A stretch of 64,000 nucleotides of DNA from Eucalyptus grandis (lineage: Eukaryota; Streptophyta; Magnoliopsida; Myrtales; Myrtaceae), in NCBI RefSeq assembly GCF_016545825.1, contig NC_052620.1, positions 16,802,001 to 16,866,000 of the forward strand, given 5' to 3'. The position numbers were made by a program, and so were the translations under genes. Within the stretch, counting starts at the first letter, position 1; each line of letters starts with the position of its first letter. The notes under the pieces were generated by a model that saw only the letters and a list, made by a program, of their open reading frames with translations, had not been told where the DNA came from and made no database searches. This document shows, piece after piece, positions 30,040 to 43,119 of the stretch.

Positions 30040-30660
30040 CCAGCCATCGTCCATGGCCATCGAGGTAGCCCATCCACCATAGGCAAGGCCTGACTGGGGG
30101 AGGGCAAGCCCTAGAAAGGGTTGGCCTCGCCTAAACTAAGAGAGCTTGACTTCGCACAGGCCAAGGCTACCTCATCAGGCATCACCTCTGCCCACACTAG
30201 CATGGGAGCCCTCTCCGGGGCTCGGCCTTGCCCAAGCTAGATCTAGTGAGGCCATCCCTCACCTAGGCCAAGGCGGCCTCACCCGGCATTGCCTTTGCCC
30301 GATTGACGCCCAATGAGGCTGACCTTTGCTAGGTCTCGGCTTGACAAGGGCAAGCCTAGTCGGGGCTCGCCAGTGGCTGGGCACTGGCGAAAAGAAGAAG
30401 AAAATGAAAAGGAAAGAGTAAAAAGGAAAAAAAAATTATAAGAATTTCAAAAAAATTAAAATATTATTAAAAATTGTCCATGTCAACGGCAATCATACCA
30501 CGTAGCGTCGCTAGTGTCGACATAAGTAAATTCTAGCCAAAATTGATCAAATTGATTCAATTGACAAAAAGGTGAAAAGGTTTAGGAGTGAATTGGCAAA
30601 ATTAAAAGATTTAAGACTGATTTGTATAAGTGCAATAAATTTAAGATTTTTTGGACAATT
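30040..30660. repeat. Truncated fold-back repeat
   Basis: This retains the GC-rich centre and the right arm of the 18.3-19.3 kb fold-back repeat but not the left arm. The breakpoint follows GTCCAGCC near 30040. Confidence 0.6.
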
Positions 30661-30856
30661 TTCCCTACTGGAAACCTCTGCAACTTCTCGATCTCATCTT
30701 TTTGGCAAACTTTAACTAATCAATTGAGTGGAAATGAACAAACAAACTCATTTCCTATTTTCATTCAACACAATGATCTTCTAAACTTGAAATAATTATT
30801 TTGATCATGTTCATGCTATCGTAGAAAACCCTCCCCTTCATGTTCGTTATGTGGTC

Positions 30857-33800
30857 TGTGACATCCCGATTTTCCAATTCTATTTTCAATAAATTGAGAC
30901 GGGCATTTCGTCGGCACGCATATAGTTCTTTTCCTTGAGTCGGCCACTCACGTGAAAACTAATATATCAGGTGAAGCCGTTAAAAGATTATAATGCATCA
31001 CACTCGAGAATTTGACAAGGAAGTGACCTTTCGACCGAGCTAATTTATAAGGGTCATTACGGCACAATTAAAAATCAATTAGAGACCGAAGATAGGTTGA
31101 GTTGACAGAGGCATGTGATCAAGTGTGAGTGATTCCACCAGATCGCACAATTCTTGCCAATTGGCACTAGACTGAATTTTTTGTCGATTGAGTACCCTGT
31201 GTCCGTATTTGAAATATTGAGATTACCCCGACAACCGAGAGTCGTCAATGTGTCAAAGAGGTACATTGTGGCTTGATCAACCACAGGTCAAATGCACGAA
31301 AATTTCTAAAAACTACCCGGTAGATTAGGACGCGCTAATATTGTGTTAGAGTGAAATCAACCATGAAATTGAGATCGAATTCAGAAATTAGAAATCCTGA
31401 TGTGTCACAAATCATTTTAGGAACACTAACTCATCTTTGAAAAATTTTTCATGCAAGCTGAGTTTTTTCAGCAAAATAATCAAAGGTTAATTTGGTTAGG
31501 AAAATTGGTAGGCCCGCTTTTTGTGGTATTTTTTAGATCAAGATGGTTCTATGGTCAAGTAAATATGTGAATTGAAGTGTGCTGACAGTGGATTAATTTT
31601 ATGGACTTTAATTGGAATCAATTGGAAAATAATTGAATGGAATTGAAGAAATTAATATACAAGATTTCATGCATCGGTGGAAAATGAAATTGAACCTATT
31701 GAAAGAAATTGTGGATGATTGAGATAGTGGATTGTGACATCACAAGTGATGTCATGGTGTGGGGCAAGAGTGGCTAGGATGTCGACCAGTGTAAGGTGGA
31801 GATTTGTTCTCCAAAATGGTGACCCATCACCATCATCTTCAAGCTTGAGTCTTCTTGGAGTTGGAGAGAGGAGAGAGAGGGAAAAAGCTGTGCGAATTTG
31901 AAGGAGGAGCTGCGTCCGCTCAACCGGCCGCTCGGCCACCCGCACGCCTATCACCGGAGTCCGTCGCCGCTGTCGCTGCCCATTCACGCTTGCTCGCTGC
32001 GCGACCAGCCAGCTCGCCACTCCGCCTTTGCTTGCCCGCCGGCCAGCACATAGCTCCACCTCCGTCCGTCGCTGCTCTAGGTCGCCAGCCACCGTCAGAA
32101 CCAGCGAAGACCTGCCAGAGGTCCCGTCCAGCTCTTCGGAGACCCATGCAAGCCGCAGTTGTTGTTCGCCGGTCCTCCTCTGCTTGAGCCTCAACCCGCT
32201 CGTTCGACCGTCCGGCACTTGCATTCAGCTGCTGCCGCCATCGCCAAGGCCACTGGGAGACCGCCGGAGCCTCTACCAGCCACCGCCAGAGCTACCGCCC
32301 CTCTCCTCCGCCCGTTCCAACCCAAACCAATGCCGGCTTCGCCCTTTTTGGCCCCAAAACAGTAGCTAGAAAAATAGGTATTCCAGCTCAGTTTTGGCTC
32401 GTTTTGGCCGGCTTCCCAACCCCGGATGCTTGGCCCGCTTTGATGAAAGTTGTTCCCTGCGGCTTTTCCGTCGTTTTGGTCTGATCGATTCATTAATTGG
32501 GTGAGTTTAACTCACTAAACCTTTATTAGAAGGTTAATTATGCTTTAATTGTGCTTAGCTTAAGTTAATTAAGCTTAGGTGGTTAGTTTAATTTATTTAA
32601 ATGTTAATTAGATTAAGAGTATGATTAAGTTAAAGTAGGTTTAATTAAGGCCAAATTGTTATTTATATTAGTTTAATGGTGAGTTGACTTAAATGAGGGA
32701 ATTTTGATTTAATTAGAATATTTCGAAATTATTTGAAATTTAAATAATAAATATATTATTAAAATAATATTATTTAATTAATTTTCGGAATAAATTTAAT
32801 TATTTATTAAATTTCGAAAAAATCGGGACCTTATTTTCTCGAATTTTGTCTTTGATCACTCTTTGTGTATTCAGATTATTAATTTGATGAGTGGATATTG
32901 CAAATTGAGTGATGATTTATGCAATTGATTGCTGAATTGTGAAACTAAGTGGTGATTGTGAAAAATATATAATTTCTTCAGAAAATCCCGAGTGTCGGGT
33001 TTGATACCGAAATGGATTTTAAGTATTATATCAAGTAATGGGGTTTGAAAAAGAATGGTGTTAGTTTTTCTGGTTTGAATTTGATTGTGTATCCACACAC
33101 ACAACTACTTTCTCAAATGTTTTTAATATGAAGAAAAATGGTCGGAATCACTATTTTAAGTGGAAGCATTGAGTGAAATGCAAAGTGTCCTAGGGCAGAG
33201 TATGATTTTGTGGTGTGATAATTAAGAGGAAGTTGTCCAGGGCTGTTGAGCTGGACTTGCCCCTATATGGGATGACCCTTACAACGAATGCGGGTCACAG
33301 TAGAGGCTAAGCCAACTGGACCATGCTCCTTCGGGAATGCGGTCGACGTAGTGACGAAGCCGCGCTCCAAGGGGGGAGGCAATGCGTGGCATTAATGTCA
33401 GTAGATAGCTGAATTGCGAGTAGGCTATGCCTTTATGTGGCAATGAATAACAATTGGATCGCATGTTCAGTGTTATTGATGGGTCGGATTATGGGGACGA
33501 AATCATGTGGCATGGTATGGGACGTGTCATAATGATTTGGTCATATAATCCGGACTTCTGTGGTCGTTCGAAATGATATTGTTGGCGTTCCAGTGGTTTA
33601 AGTTCCTATTACTATCTATGATTGAGTGATTTGAATTGTGCTAACCTGCAGGAAGGAACTGAGGCGAGGTAAGTTCTCTATGTGGTATGGCTAGGCCACC
33701 ATTAGGTGTATTTTCTTTCTAATAGGGGTTTAGGGGGTTGAACTTGCTGAGACAATGTCTCACCCCGTTGTAGGCCAAAATTTCAGGATCGTAGATGGTG

Positions 33801-34133
33801 GAATCAGGATCGTAGATGGTGGAACCCTCGTAGGCTGATCAATCAAAAGTGAGATCAAAGAACGAGTCCAACTAGTGGTCATAGGACCAATCCCTTTTGT
33901 AGACTGCCCTTTTTGGTATATGTGTAAACCCTAGTGTGGTTACCTTTGAAAGCATGTTTGTTTATGAATGAGTCGGTTTCTTGCTTTTCTATCCCATGAG
34001 TTTTTGTCAAGGGTTCTATAATACATTCCGCTTGTGCAATAATAAATGAATTGGGTCGATGACACTACCTGGGAATGTCGCATTTGCATGACCATGGCGG
34101 GATGTTGGTGCGCTCCAGGTTCGGGGTGTGACA
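30857..34133 (+). repeat. Solo LTR, 3.28 kb, with 5-bp target duplication
   Basis: It starts TGTGACATCCCGATTTTCC and ends TCGGGGTGTGACA, and is flanked by exact TGGTC repeats (30852-30856 and 34134-34138). The duplicated unit 1 continues directly across this point at about 19500, giving an empty site. The ends and length fit a large-LTR Ty3/gypsy family. The same family is present at 42025-49600. GC-rich ORFs at 31.7-32.5 kb lie inside the LTR and look like leader sequence, not genes. Confidence 0.92.
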
Positions 34134-34458
34134 TGGTCAATCAATAGTGCCTATGCTTCTCATTTGGGCTTACACATTAAATTACAACTTCTATTTTGAT
34201 AGAAAGAAGATTATTTTCAATTGCGTGGCTAAAGTTAAAAAGTCAGACACTCAAATCTATATCACCGCGTGACACCCACAACCTCAACCAGCCGCCTTCA
34301 AAATACATAAGAGTCAAATTATTCCTTATTGCCAGCTTTGCATCTCTACGCAACGGGTCACGCACGGCATCACTCTACATGGTCTCCACGTAGAAAATTA
34401 TGTGAAGGGAAGGATGGCCACAGCAATTTCCTTTCTCAAATAAAAGCACGTCGAAGTT

Positions 34459-34611
34459 CCCCCCCCAAAAAAAAAAGATCTCCCCTCTCTCATGAAAAAT
34501 GTATGAATTCACCATCTATTTTCCAAGCTAACAGTGCCCCCCCCAAAAAAATATCTCCCCTCTCTCATGAAAAATGTATGAATTCACCATCTATTTTCCA
34601 AGCTAATAGTG
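34459..34611. repeat. Two-copy tandem duplication (~76 bp)
   Basis: Two nearly identical units (34459-34536 and 34537-34611) each start with a C-run then an A-run and contain CTCTCATGAAAAATGTATG. The C/A homopolymers at both junctions suggest slippage as the origin. Confidence 0.85.
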
Positions 34612-35250
34612 CGGTTAGCTAGGCTTTTTTCTTTAACGATAGACCCGATTTTATACAGAGTTAGTAATACTGATGTAAGCCTTGTAGAATTTTTAATTCT
34701 TCGGTTTTGAGATTTTCCTTTTTAACAACAAGAAGATCCCTTTTGATTATGCAAATCAATAACCCTTGCGCAAACAGAGATGGCTCTATACGTCTCCAAA
34801 TTCTAAATCACTGAGCCAATGTCATCGGGTTTTGTTTTAGGAAAATACTAGACTTACTAAGATTAGTTTATGCAATTAATTTATTAAATGAGGTATTCAG
34901 CAATTATTGATTCTTGTATGTAATGGATTATTTAGAGAATCACTCACAACCTTACCTATCTCCTAGTAAAACAGTCTTGTAAATTAATTTTAATAAATCT
35001 AACTCCGGTTTTAAGGTTTCAACTTGTCGATACATATTACTTTTCATCTTTTGATTTTGTTTGGTCAATACGGACAATCGTTTGAAAATTTATTTTCATT
35101 GTGGCACCACGGATTCAAGAATTATTTTTCTACTTGATATACCTAGTTAGCTGGACGTTCCTGTCAAGAACCTTCGTTAGATAATTTTGTTTTCCTCTTC
35201 ATTTTGGGCCATCATTTGAAGAGTTGATACTGACATTTCCATTTCCTTGT

Positions 35251-36080
35251 TGTAAACGAAAATCGAAAGCCATTTTGCATTGCATTGAGATTTTTCCATA
35301 AAGACGAAAATTAGAAAAGAGAATTCTTTGTAATAAGAGTCTGCTAGACTAGCGGTACTGTTATGCTATATTTGTAACAGTGCTCTGTGGGACTCATCTT
35401 TTGCAATCGGAATATAAAACTTTCAAAGTTAATCGTCAAAATTGGCACTTATGCTGCGTAACCACAAAAGCCAAACCTTTCAAGAAAAATAACGGAATCT
35501 TATCATTTAGCTCAATATTAAACACCTATAGAGAACAAAAAAATCAACGTAAACTTAGGTTTTCATATGCAATTTAGGTTTCGGTAGCTAGTCTCACTGA
35601 AATCTCAAATTATTCACGTTTTCAAACTGTGCATTAGGTGATCATGACTAGAGAGAAAGAATTTATGCTTAACGAGCACTCGCCCCTCACCTGCTCTCAA
35701 AGTCGACGTGGCCTTCGTATCGTAGTTTGACTTTTGCCGCGATGCCTCGTTTCTGTAATTTGTCAATCAATAGCTTGATTATCATCATTTTTTTCGACTT
35801 TGCATAACTTTTCCAAAAGAATTTTCACGTATATACGAAACCATTTGAAAATAAAATTATTGGAGCACTTTTCTGTCACACTTTCCATTCCAAGAAGTTT
35901 TAGGAGGCAAACTTTTGAAAGAGAATATTCCATCGCAAAAAGGATTCGTTTCTGTGGAGAACAAAGGTGTAAATTTAATATTCACAAATAATATGGAAAT
36001 GAGATGCATATGGTACATATATCTGTGCAATCGGATAATATGGAAACAAGATGCATGTAGTAAGGAATCAAATGCTAAAC
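35251..36080. other. No gene seen upstream of CRK copy E
   Basis: AT-rich DNA with no recognisable CRK ectodomain or membrane exon and no clear repeat termini. Any 5' exons of copy E are lost or beyond recognition. Confidence 0.5.
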
Positions 36081-36084
36081 ACAA

Positions 36085-37215
36085 AACATTTGAAGGTGGA
36101 TTTCCTAATGAAGAACAAATCATGGTGAAGAGGCTATCTCAAAACTCAAGATAGGGTGAAGAAGAAATCAAGAATGAAGTTCTATTAATTGCGAAGCTTC
36201 AACATAGATACCTTGTACAGCTGCTTGGAGGGAGATGAAAAATGACTAGTCTATGAGTTTGTGCCAAATAAAAGCCTTGATAACTTCTTATTTGGTAAGT
36301 TGCAGTTTAACTTTCATACATGGAGAATTTATAATTTGCTTGAAATCATATGCTCGAGCTTCCATTGGCTAAAAAGCCTTGAAATTAAAAGGTTTTCCAT
36401 TCTTTCAACTCATTATAGTTTTTTGTTAAGCTACCTTTGATTGATGAAAGTAAATATATTTTGGTATTGTGTGATGAACTTGGCCTTGAGTTTTGAATAG
36501 GTGCCACATCCCAATACATTAATGAATTTTATTGTATGATGTGAATCCCAAAAAATGAGGACAATTCAATTGGCCATTCTATTGCAAAATAGTATTTGGG
36601 ATCACTAGAGAAATGCTCAAGATTCTTGTGTCCTAATCATCCATCATGACCTAAAGCATAATAATATCTTGATAGATAGTGAAATAAACCCCAAGATTTC
36701 GGATTTTGGCGTGGCAAGAATTTTTGGAGATGATCAAATATAAGTTAACACAAATAAAATTGTGAGGACTTTGTAAGTCTTAATTTTTGAATAGATGACT
36801 TTGTGATTAACTGCTGGACTTTCTCATGTTATCTATTCAAGGATGCTACGTGATACGAATCTAAAATTGCAATATAAATGTGGCTAATGCTTATTTTTGC
36901 AGTGGTTACATGTCTCCGGGATATGAAATGCATACAGAGTTCCCAATGAAATCCGATTATAACTTTGGTATACTACTTCTAGAGATCATTTGTGCCAAGA
37001 GGAATAACTTCTACCACCAATTGGAGGGGGCTAGTATCTTGCTAGTTTCGTGAATTTTATCATGCTACTATGACAAATATTGGCACCATACTCTTTGTTA
37101 TTTTGGTCAAGAGAAATTGAAATTTCTTTGTAAAAACTTAGTTCTTTTGATGCCTGCACATTTGCTTACTATGCATTCAAGAAGATCCAGCTATTAGACC
37201 CAACTTGGCCACAAT
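36085..37215 (+). pseudogene. CRK copy E, degenerate kinase pseudogene
   Basis: Remnants align to CRK exon 4 (about 36096-36293, with MVKRLSQNSR then a stop), exon 5 (about 36535-36775, including [11 protein letters not shown]), exon 6 (about 36902-37050, MSPGYEMHTEF) and a short piece of exon 7 (37151-37200, around LLCIQEDPAIRP) whose tail is deleted. The HRD motif is degraded to HHDLKHN-like sequence and multiple frameshifts exist. The 3' flank (37216-37490) resembles that of copy C most closely, so C and E are probably the older pair. It is non-functional. Confidence 0.88.
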
Positions 37216-37589
37216 AGTTATCATGAATTCACAGTGAGATTTGCTTGGCCTTCCACCATGATTTTTAAACTAACCATAAGCAAAAATCTATGTATTTGGA
37301 GAATAAGTTAATTGCTCAAATGGGATCATGTGCATTTGAAAGAGGACTGCACATGTTATCCATCTTAATTATTATAATTCTTCTTAATTGTGTTAATAAT
37401 TGAGGCTAAATCATACATCAATCCACTATAATTCATCACATTTGTACATTATTGTGCTTCTATAAGGCTCAATATTACTTCTCCTGTCTGTAAGGTCATG
37501 CCAAAATAATTGCATTAATTCGTGCCCACCATTAAGATTAGGTTGGAGTTAAATAACATGCCATAATATAATAGATAATATTTTCTTTG

Positions 37590-40538
37590 TGTTGACACCT
37601 AAATTTTGGTAATCTAATAATTTATTTATTACACAAAAAATTAGGGATCAACTGCGACTCCTAAGCAAAAATATAAGTTAATTGCATAACATGTAGTTGT
37701 AGTAGCATTATCATTTAGTAACAATGAGTCGGCAAAAAAAATTGTATTGCATTAGAATTAGCGAACATGTTTGATTTTCAAGGGCCTCTTGCGAAATTCA
37801 GGTGTAGATGTTTGAAATTGCGGGCAAGGAGCCCACTCACGCATGAATTTTGAAAAAATTGCTTGGGCAATATCCAAAAGCTTGCCAATTTTTTAGGAAG
37901 ACACTGAATAGAAAGGAAGTAAAAATTTAGAGATATTGACCATATATTCTCTTCACGCGTATCTATGGTAGTATATTTAGTTTGTCTTGAAGAAATTTGT
38001 TTCATGAACACAATGTGGCAAGTAAAGCAAATAAAAAGAAGAAAGAATTCGGCTGATTCTGCAAAGACGCGGGTAAGAAGATCGAGGAACATGGATGGAA
38101 AGGAATCGGAAAATTTTTGGCTACAAAATATCATGGTTCTAAAATATAATATGCAGATTTATTCTCTTTCCTCGAAAACCTATGTCAGTCCTACCTATAA
38201 AAGGGCCATCTACGGACAAGCAAGGTGGTCGGCAATTCAAAGTACTCGAAGCACATTGAGCAAAACACATGAGAGAGAAAAGAAGGGTCCTTCGGCCAAG
38301 CCTTGGTCGAAACACCGCTCATGCTATCCCTCTGCCACGGAGCCCAGCGACATTGAGCACCTGCCGCCGCGAGCTCCAACCTCGACGACGAGGCTGCTGT
38401 CCGGACGTGCCACCAGCACCGACGCTCAACCAGAGAGCATCTTTGAAGTTTCCGTCCAAAACTAGCGGTGATCCAAGCTTGCTCGGAGACTGCTCCACAA
38501 CGTTTTAAGCGGTCCCGACAACTTCCAGCAAGCATTTGGGCCACGCTTCACTTTTGCCGCTAGAAGAAGTTTGCTCTCAATCGACCTTGAAAGAAAGTCC
38601 ACTCGGTGGAGAGTCTGCAACAGTAAAAAAGGAAAATAGAAAATAAAAATTGTGAAAGTAGTGGGAGTCGGGACGAAGAAAGTGTGATCTGGATCCAAGA
38701 AGAAGAAAGTCAAGTGGAGATCTTGAAGGAGAGAGAAAGCATCACAAGAGGGATAGTCCACAAATTCATTGCGGTCCTTTTCTCTTTTTGCTCCAGCCAA
38801 GTTGAGGCGTCCATCGGGCCTGCTCGTACACTCGGTCAAGAACCACCATCGAAGTTTGTGTTTTGCAGGTCCATCGATCGTCGTCGACGCGGTCGCCGTT
38901 TACTATCATCAACGTTGCCACTCGCTGCCCACTGCCATCCACCGCTCAGTTGCCCCCCAATTGCGATCCTGGTAGATTGCGCGAAGTCTAAATTTGGAAG
39001 CCAATATTCAGATTAGGTAAAATTTTTGTCTAATTTGATTTCCAAATATTGCATTTCCTTATTTAAAATATTTTGATACACATGATTGAAATTCCCGATA
39101 TGCTATTATATCCGTAATCTCGAGTAGCTTTATAAATTGGGAAATATTATTAATTTCACAACCAATCTGATTTCACACTCGAAATACGACTCGCACTTGC
39201 ACAAAAAATCGTCAATCCAATCTCACGCTCGAGATGCGATTCACGATTTTGTTAAAATTAACCAATCCGATTTCATGCGCGAGATACGATTCGTCAATTT
39301 ATTATATGGATATCAATCATATCTTGCATGATTTGCTGTCATGTTGTTTGAATGGATTTTGTTTATGTAAAACAAAAACCCAAAATAAATATATTTTAGT
39401 TGGATTAGGTTCATTGCTTGTTTTAGGGTAGTTTGTATGTTTAAGATTAGGAAATTTATTTATTTCGATTTTTTTAAAAATAAAAAATACCAAAAACATT
39501 AATTTAGGATATTAGATTCTCTTTTCATTAATTTAAATTGCTTGTTTAAATATTGGACAATTTTAATTTCGAATTTTATAAAAAGAAAAAGAAAACCTAG
39601 AATTAGGGCATTCTTTGCATGTCATCTAGTCATTGCATATTAGGATATGATTGCATGTTTAATTTGATTCTATATAATCTTCCTAATTAATTATAAATTT
39701 AGATAATTTTTCCTAGATAGATTGCATTTAGGTTAAGGATTACCTAGTTAAGATAGCATTCTAGTTTAAATTAAGATTCGGCCTAGTCTAATTTCTAATA
39801 GAAGTTGGATAATATCTTAATCTAGATAGACAATTTTCGCTATTTTTTAATTTCGAATTTTACGTAAAATACCAAAAAAGAACCATTGTCTTAGAATAAA
39901 TTAGTTTCTTTTGCCAGGATAGATTGCATGCTTATTAAGAAAACACAAAAATACTAGACTTATGTCATGTAGTTTAATTGCATAAAGCATGATTCTCATT
40001 AAACAAGTGAAAATAAAAATTAAGTGATTGCGTGTTAATTAAAAATCATATCTAGAACCGTTGATGTGAATTATTATCTAATATTGTAGATGTTTTTGTT
40101 ACTATGAGGTAAGTCCCATAATTTATTTATTACTTTATTTCAGTGTTAAATTGATGGTTTGTGTACCCACATGATTATCTCACATATTAGGGAAGTAAAT
40201 TAAAATCAATTTGAATTGCCTACAAAACATTTTTTTCAAAATAATAGAGAAGTATATCGAAAGAGCATTAGACAAATCTAGCGTAATCAAGTTCCCGAAC
40301 TCACAATATCTGATTCTGATTCGCAGAAGTAAAGTAAATCTCCCGTTACTTTACTTGGGTTTCTAACCGACCCACCAAAAATAGATTAGCGACAACTCCT
40401 AATTGAAAAATCATTTACATGTTAAGAACTTAAACCTAAGTCATGAATTGGTATGGGCTTGGGAGGGTCCAGCTAAGTTTAAGCTTAGTAATCCATTAGC
40501 CAAACCCTAGGAAGTTCACCCGAGGTTAGGTCGTGACA
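37590..40538 (+). repeat. LTR of the TGTTGACACCTAAATTTT family
   Basis: It starts TGTTGACACCTAAATTTTGG and ends TTAGGTCGTGACA, with flanking pentamers CTTTG (37585-37589) and CTATG (40539-40543), one mismatch. It is about 2.95 kb long, in the same family as 12204-14300. A TATA-like TATAAAAG lies at 38196-38203, upstream of a GC-rich stretch. No pol is attached. Partial LTR sequence of the same family follows immediately (40545-41820). Confidence 0.65.
38196..38203 (+). promoter_or_regulatory. TATA box of the LTR promoter (probable)
   Basis: TATAAAAG followed by a GC-rich transcribed-looking stretch, positioned about 600 bp into the LTR. Its role as the LTR promoter is inferred from position and sequence. 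Confidence 0.45.
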
Positions 40539-40544
40539 CTATGT

Positions 40545-41186
40545 CATTGCACTTAGATTAAGCTAGCATTACATGTAGTTTAGGTTTCATTTAAATAAGT
40601 GAAAACCTAAAAGTTAATCGATTGCAATTGTGTGGTAGTTAGAAACCACATTTATGAGGAACATATGTTTTTCCAAATGACATTGCAGCAATTTGGATTG
40701 TTTCAAGATAAGTGTTTCTTCCCTACCATTGCAATTTATTTATTGCTTTGATTATTGAGTATTTCATTAATGGTTGCACACCTGCATTATAACTACCCGG
40801 TTTGATAAGAGCAGTGAGTGGTCATCAAGGCCGGAGGGTTTGGATAAGAAGCAGCTTTTAGTAAGCTTCTAGAATGACAAAGATGGTAGAATTAATCCAA
40901 ACTATGCACCGAATAGGAGAAGAACGATTATGTTTGTGTGTGTGTGTGTGTGTGTGTCAAGATAAGTATTTCTTCCCTACCATTGCAATTTATTTATTAC
41001 TTTGATTATTGAGTATTTCATTAATGGTTGCACACTTGCATTATAACTACCCGGTTTGATAAGAGCAGGGAGTGGTCATCAAGGCCGGAGGGTTTGGATA
41101 AGAAGCAGCTTTTAGCAAGCTTCTAGAATGACAAATATGGTAGAATTAATCCAAACTATGCACCGAATAGGAGAAGAACAATTATG

Positions 41187-41222
<36 letters not shown>

Positions 41223-41310
41223 GTTTGGATAAGAAGCAGCTTTTAGCAAGCTTCTAGAATGACAAATATGGTAGAATTAATCCAAACTATGCACCGAATA
41301 GAAGAAGAAT

Positions 41311-41353
<43 letters not shown>

Positions 41354-41820
41354 CTGGAATTAACCCACAAATGCGCATTTTAACATAATAGCAAACTTTG
41401 CTTTAAAACTTCAAAAGCTCAAGCACTATTAAGATGAGTGATCTCCTAGGAAAATCTATGCATGTATGCCAAATGACAAAGCCGTGAGGCTCAATATGTG
41501 ACTAACTAAAGCAGACAATACCTCGAGTTAGTTAATTTAGGGATGTCACATGCATTATCATCGAAAATGTTAGTGGATAAGTTAAGATGAATTCAAGCTA
41601 CTTGCAAAATATTTTTTAAATAAAAATAATAATGTACCAAAAGGGCATCTCCCGATACTTTACTTAGATTTCTAATTGACCCACTAAAATTAGATATGTA
41701 GCGACTCTAAATGAAAATGATTTTGCATGTTAAGAACTTGAATCATCAATTACGAATTGGTATAAGCATAGGAGAGCCCATGTATGCATGTGCAATTAAC
41801 TAAGTGAAATTTTATTTTAT
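40545..41820 (+). repeat. Second, truncated LTR copy of the same family
   Basis: Sequence from about 40545 resembles 39955 onward of the preceding LTR, and 41530-41780 matches 40180-40470 (shared phrases GATTTCTAATTGACCCAC and GTTAAGAACTT). It lacks both LTR termini and is enlarged by a tandem duplication. It could be the relic of a 3' LTR after internal deletion. Confidence 0.6.
40703..41351. repeat. GT-microsatellite-bounded tandem duplication (2.5 copies)
   Basis: Unit 1 (40703-40957) and unit 2 (40957-41219) are about 255-263 bp and nearly identical. A partial third unit (41219-41351) repeats only the second half. Each ends in a TG/GT run (40935-40957, 41191-41219, 41314-41351), and the runs lengthen from first to third. 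Confidence 0.9.
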
Positions 41821-42595
41821 GATGCATATTTAGTATTAGAATTGACAAAGCCATGTTATAATTTGGTATGCTTAGACTTCAGTATTTTCCATTTCTCGCC
41901 ATATACAATCCTGATTTTCAAATTTGAAAGTATTTTAGGAAAAACAACTATAGTTTTTAAAAAAAAATTAGAAAATGTTGACATGTAGATTAACAAGTAT
42001 AATAATAGTCTAGAGTAGTATAGATGTCACGCCCCGATCCTTGGTCACGTGTCCATCCTTTATCTTTGGTCGATTTTAAAATGCGATATCCCAGGACTAT
42101 GTATTGCCGACCCTTTCATTTTTCAATAACACATGCGGAAGCAGTTATAAATCCCCAGACAATAAAGCAATAGGATAGAAAAGCAGAGCCATAATTTTCA
42201 TGCTGAAATTCACAACCACACTTTTATACAAGCACCTCATAATATATAATGCAATTCTATTCACAAGGGTTGGATCTAACACTTATCCACATATAATCAA
42301 GGTCTGACAAAATAGGATGAGATCTCAGTCCTCATCCGGATCATACTCAGGATCCTCCTCTAGATCATCTTCTTCTTCTAAATCTTCCTCCTCCTCAGGT
42401 TTCACATCAGGGTTCTCCTCCTCAGGTTCCTCCTCATCAAGTTCCTCATCAGAGTCCTGAAATGGTTATACAATAACCATTGAGACCACGTCTCAGCAAG
42501 TTCTACCCCCTAAGATTCGATTAGTAAACCAATACGCTAACCGGGCTGCCTATGCATGCACGGATCATAAGACTTACCTTGGCCTCAGATTCCAC

Positions 42596-42607
42596 GCTCT
42601 GATATCA
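42596..42607 (-). other. Viral minus-strand primer-binding site (Met tRNA)
   Basis: The minus strand reads TGATATCAGAGC, 11 of 12 bases matching the complement of the initiator Met tRNA 3' end. This site defines position 1 of caulimovirid genomes. LTR sequence of the host solo LTR resumes within about 10 bp. Confidence 0.65.
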
Positions 42608-42922
42608 TTGAATGGACCTAAACTTAGAACTAGGGAATGAGAGTAAATTTCCTGTAGGTATGCATCCCATATTAGGCGAACAACTCCCGTTCAAGCCCTT
42701 CAGGGACAACCTTTTAGCAGAAAATCACTCAGCCCTTTAGTTCAGAGCCTAGAGACACCCAAACATCCAGGATGGAATCGTTTCTAACCTACCCAAGCTG
42801 CATTTCTTGGAGGATCCTACCAGGCTAGAGAAGAAGAGAAATTTAGAAAGCCATGGAGAGGTTTTTCACAAAGCACACACTTTACTTCAAGGGACTCTGC
42901 CCAACACAATACATCCTCCTTG

Positions 42923-42931
42923 CCTTTTATA
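42923..42931 (-). promoter_or_regulatory. TATA box of the viral pregenomic promoter (probable)
   Basis: The minus strand reads TATAAAAGG, located after the last viral coding remnant and about 320 bp before the primer-binding site. This is the arrangement of a caulimovirid pregenomic RNA promoter and leader. Confidence 0.6.
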
Positions 42932-43119
42932 GACAATTAGAGGTCACAAACAAACAAGGACTAAGCTCATGGGTCCGGGCACAAACAAAGGCACCGGAAA
43001 TTTTCGGGAGGGAATTATTCGCACACTATGAACAGTAACTGTACTGTGAACAGTACCTTCCCTAGCCTAGTACTATAGTAAAAGTGAACAATGACTTGCT
43101 ACAATGAAAATGTACGGAC

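Noticed and set aside
31667..32493. Several ORFs up to 185 codons on both strands
   Set aside because: They fall within the GC-rich part of the 30857-34133 solo LTR, are low-complexity Ala/Arg/Pro/Ser, and overlap each other in all frames.
40935..41351. Possible CRISPR-like spaced repeats
   Set aside because: The repeats are GT microsatellites within a tandem duplication in plant nuclear DNA, and the intervening units are near-identical, unlike spacers.
42596..42607. tRNA gene suggested by Met-tRNA complementarity (also 5748-5759)
   Set aside because: Only 12 bases match and no cloverleaf surrounds them. Both are primer-binding sites of reverse-transcribing elements.
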